Assembly (NCBI GenBank): GCA_016649475.1
Contig: JAENXP010000128.1
Location: 1-6,766 of the forward strand
DNA from: Burkholderiales bacterium
GTDB taxonomy: Bacteria; Pseudomonadota; Gammaproteobacteria; Burkholderiales; SG8-39
Length of the DNA stretch: 6,766 nucleotides
Direction: 5' to 3'
Shown: in pieces, positions 6,469 through 6,766 of the stretch
Position numbering within the stretch: position 1 is the stretch's first letter
Layout: each line of letters opens with the position of its first letter
The notes under the pieces: generated by a model
What the model saw: the letters and a program-made list of their open reading frames with translations, nothing else
Told to the model about the DNA's origin: nothing
Databases searched by the model: none
Translations under genes and position numbers: made by a program

Positions 6469-6766
6469 GTCGAAGCGCGGCAGGCTGCGTCCGCCGTGTG
6501 CGAAGAACTCCACCCGCACGCGATCGCCTATGCTCAGGCCCGGTGCGCCGTGCGCCATCATGCGCAAGCCTTCGTCGAGATCGACCAGAACGATGACATA
6601 AGGCGCGAGCGCACGGAATTCCTCGGTCGGCGCACGCGCCACGCTGGTCAATGCATAAACGGTCCCGGTGCCTAGCGCCTTGTGCCATTCCAGCTTCGTG
6701 CCGCCGCAGCGCAGGCAGAATGCGCGCGCATGCAACTGCGGCGCGGCGCAGCCGCTGCAGCGCTGA
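6460..6766 (-). CDS. DUF35-family zinc-ribbon / OB-fold protein, 5' end off window
   Basis: The reverse strand is open from the right edge to a TGA at 6462-6460, giving 101 visible residues. The N-terminal part shows a four-cysteine zinc ribbon, CSGC at visible residues 3-6 and CLRC at 17-20. An OB-fold follows, recognisable from GTGTVYALTSVARAP (about 33-47), APYVIVLVDLDEG (about 54-66), IGDRVRVEF and a final LPRF. This order is characteristic of DUF35 proteins, which are usually about 130-150 residues, so some 30-40 N-terminal residues should lie off the right edge. An internal TTG at 6735-6733 could be read as a start, but it would remove two of the zinc-binding cysteines, so the longer frame is preferred. 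DUF35 proteins are commonly encoded beside, and work with, SCP2-type thiolases acting on CoA thioesters, which fits the acyl-CoA genes here. The gene ends 5 bp from the permease stop, in convergent orientation. The exact partner is unknown. Confidence 0.88.
   Translation of the reverse strand, partial: QRCSGCAAPQLHARAFCLRCGGTKLEWHKALGTGTVYALTSVARAPTEEFRALAPYVIVLVDLDEGLRMMAHGAPGLSIGDRVRVEFFAHGGRSLPRFDKS

Noticed and set aside
4753..6675. A 640-codon plus-strand frame overlapping the permease and running into the DUF35 gene
   Set aside because: The predicted protein is highly charged and Arg/Gly/His-rich, while the 4493 frame gives a hydrophobic protein with intact TRAP signatures. It is a shadow frame, not a fusion or frameshift.

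Overview
The window is GC-rich and almost fully coding. Protein families, codon use and gene arrangement resemble a free-living proteobacterium, most likely a betaproteobacterium of the Burkholderiales type. That placement is inference from style; there is no rRNA or other phylogenetic marker here.

Layout, left to right. (1) Positions 1-1280, minus strand: N-terminal 426 residues of an NDP-forming acyl-CoA synthetase (acetate--CoA ligase family), cut by the left edge before the expected ATP-grasp half. (2) 1281-1417: a 137-bp divergent intergenic region with short palindromes and a weak promoter candidate. (3) 1418-3145, plus: a 575-residue AidB-like acyl-CoA dehydrogenase with the canonical catalytic glutamate. 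(4) 3146-3272: a 127-bp gap with a promoter candidate and a strong Shine-Dalgarno. (5) 3273-4415, plus: periplasmic substrate-binding protein of the TAXI type of TRAP transporter. (6) 4416-4492: a short gap filled by a long GC-rich hairpin without a T tract. (7) 4493-6454, plus: TRAP permease with the small (DctQ) and large (DctM) subunits fused. (8) 6460-6766, minus: zinc-ribbon plus OB-fold protein (DUF35 family), convergent with the permease and cut by the right edge.

Together this looks like an uptake-and-catabolism locus for an unidentified organic acid. The TAXI protein would capture the acid, the fused permease would import it with an ion gradient, the NDP-forming ligase could make the CoA thioester, and the dehydrogenase could introduce a double bond. 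The DUF35 protein is of a kind usually paired with a thiolase, which would be expected just off the right edge. The substrate cannot be read from the sequence. I see no mobile element, CRISPR array, tRNA or rRNA, and no clear sign of a wholly new system. The most useful non-coding observation is the hairpin between the binding-protein and permease genes.
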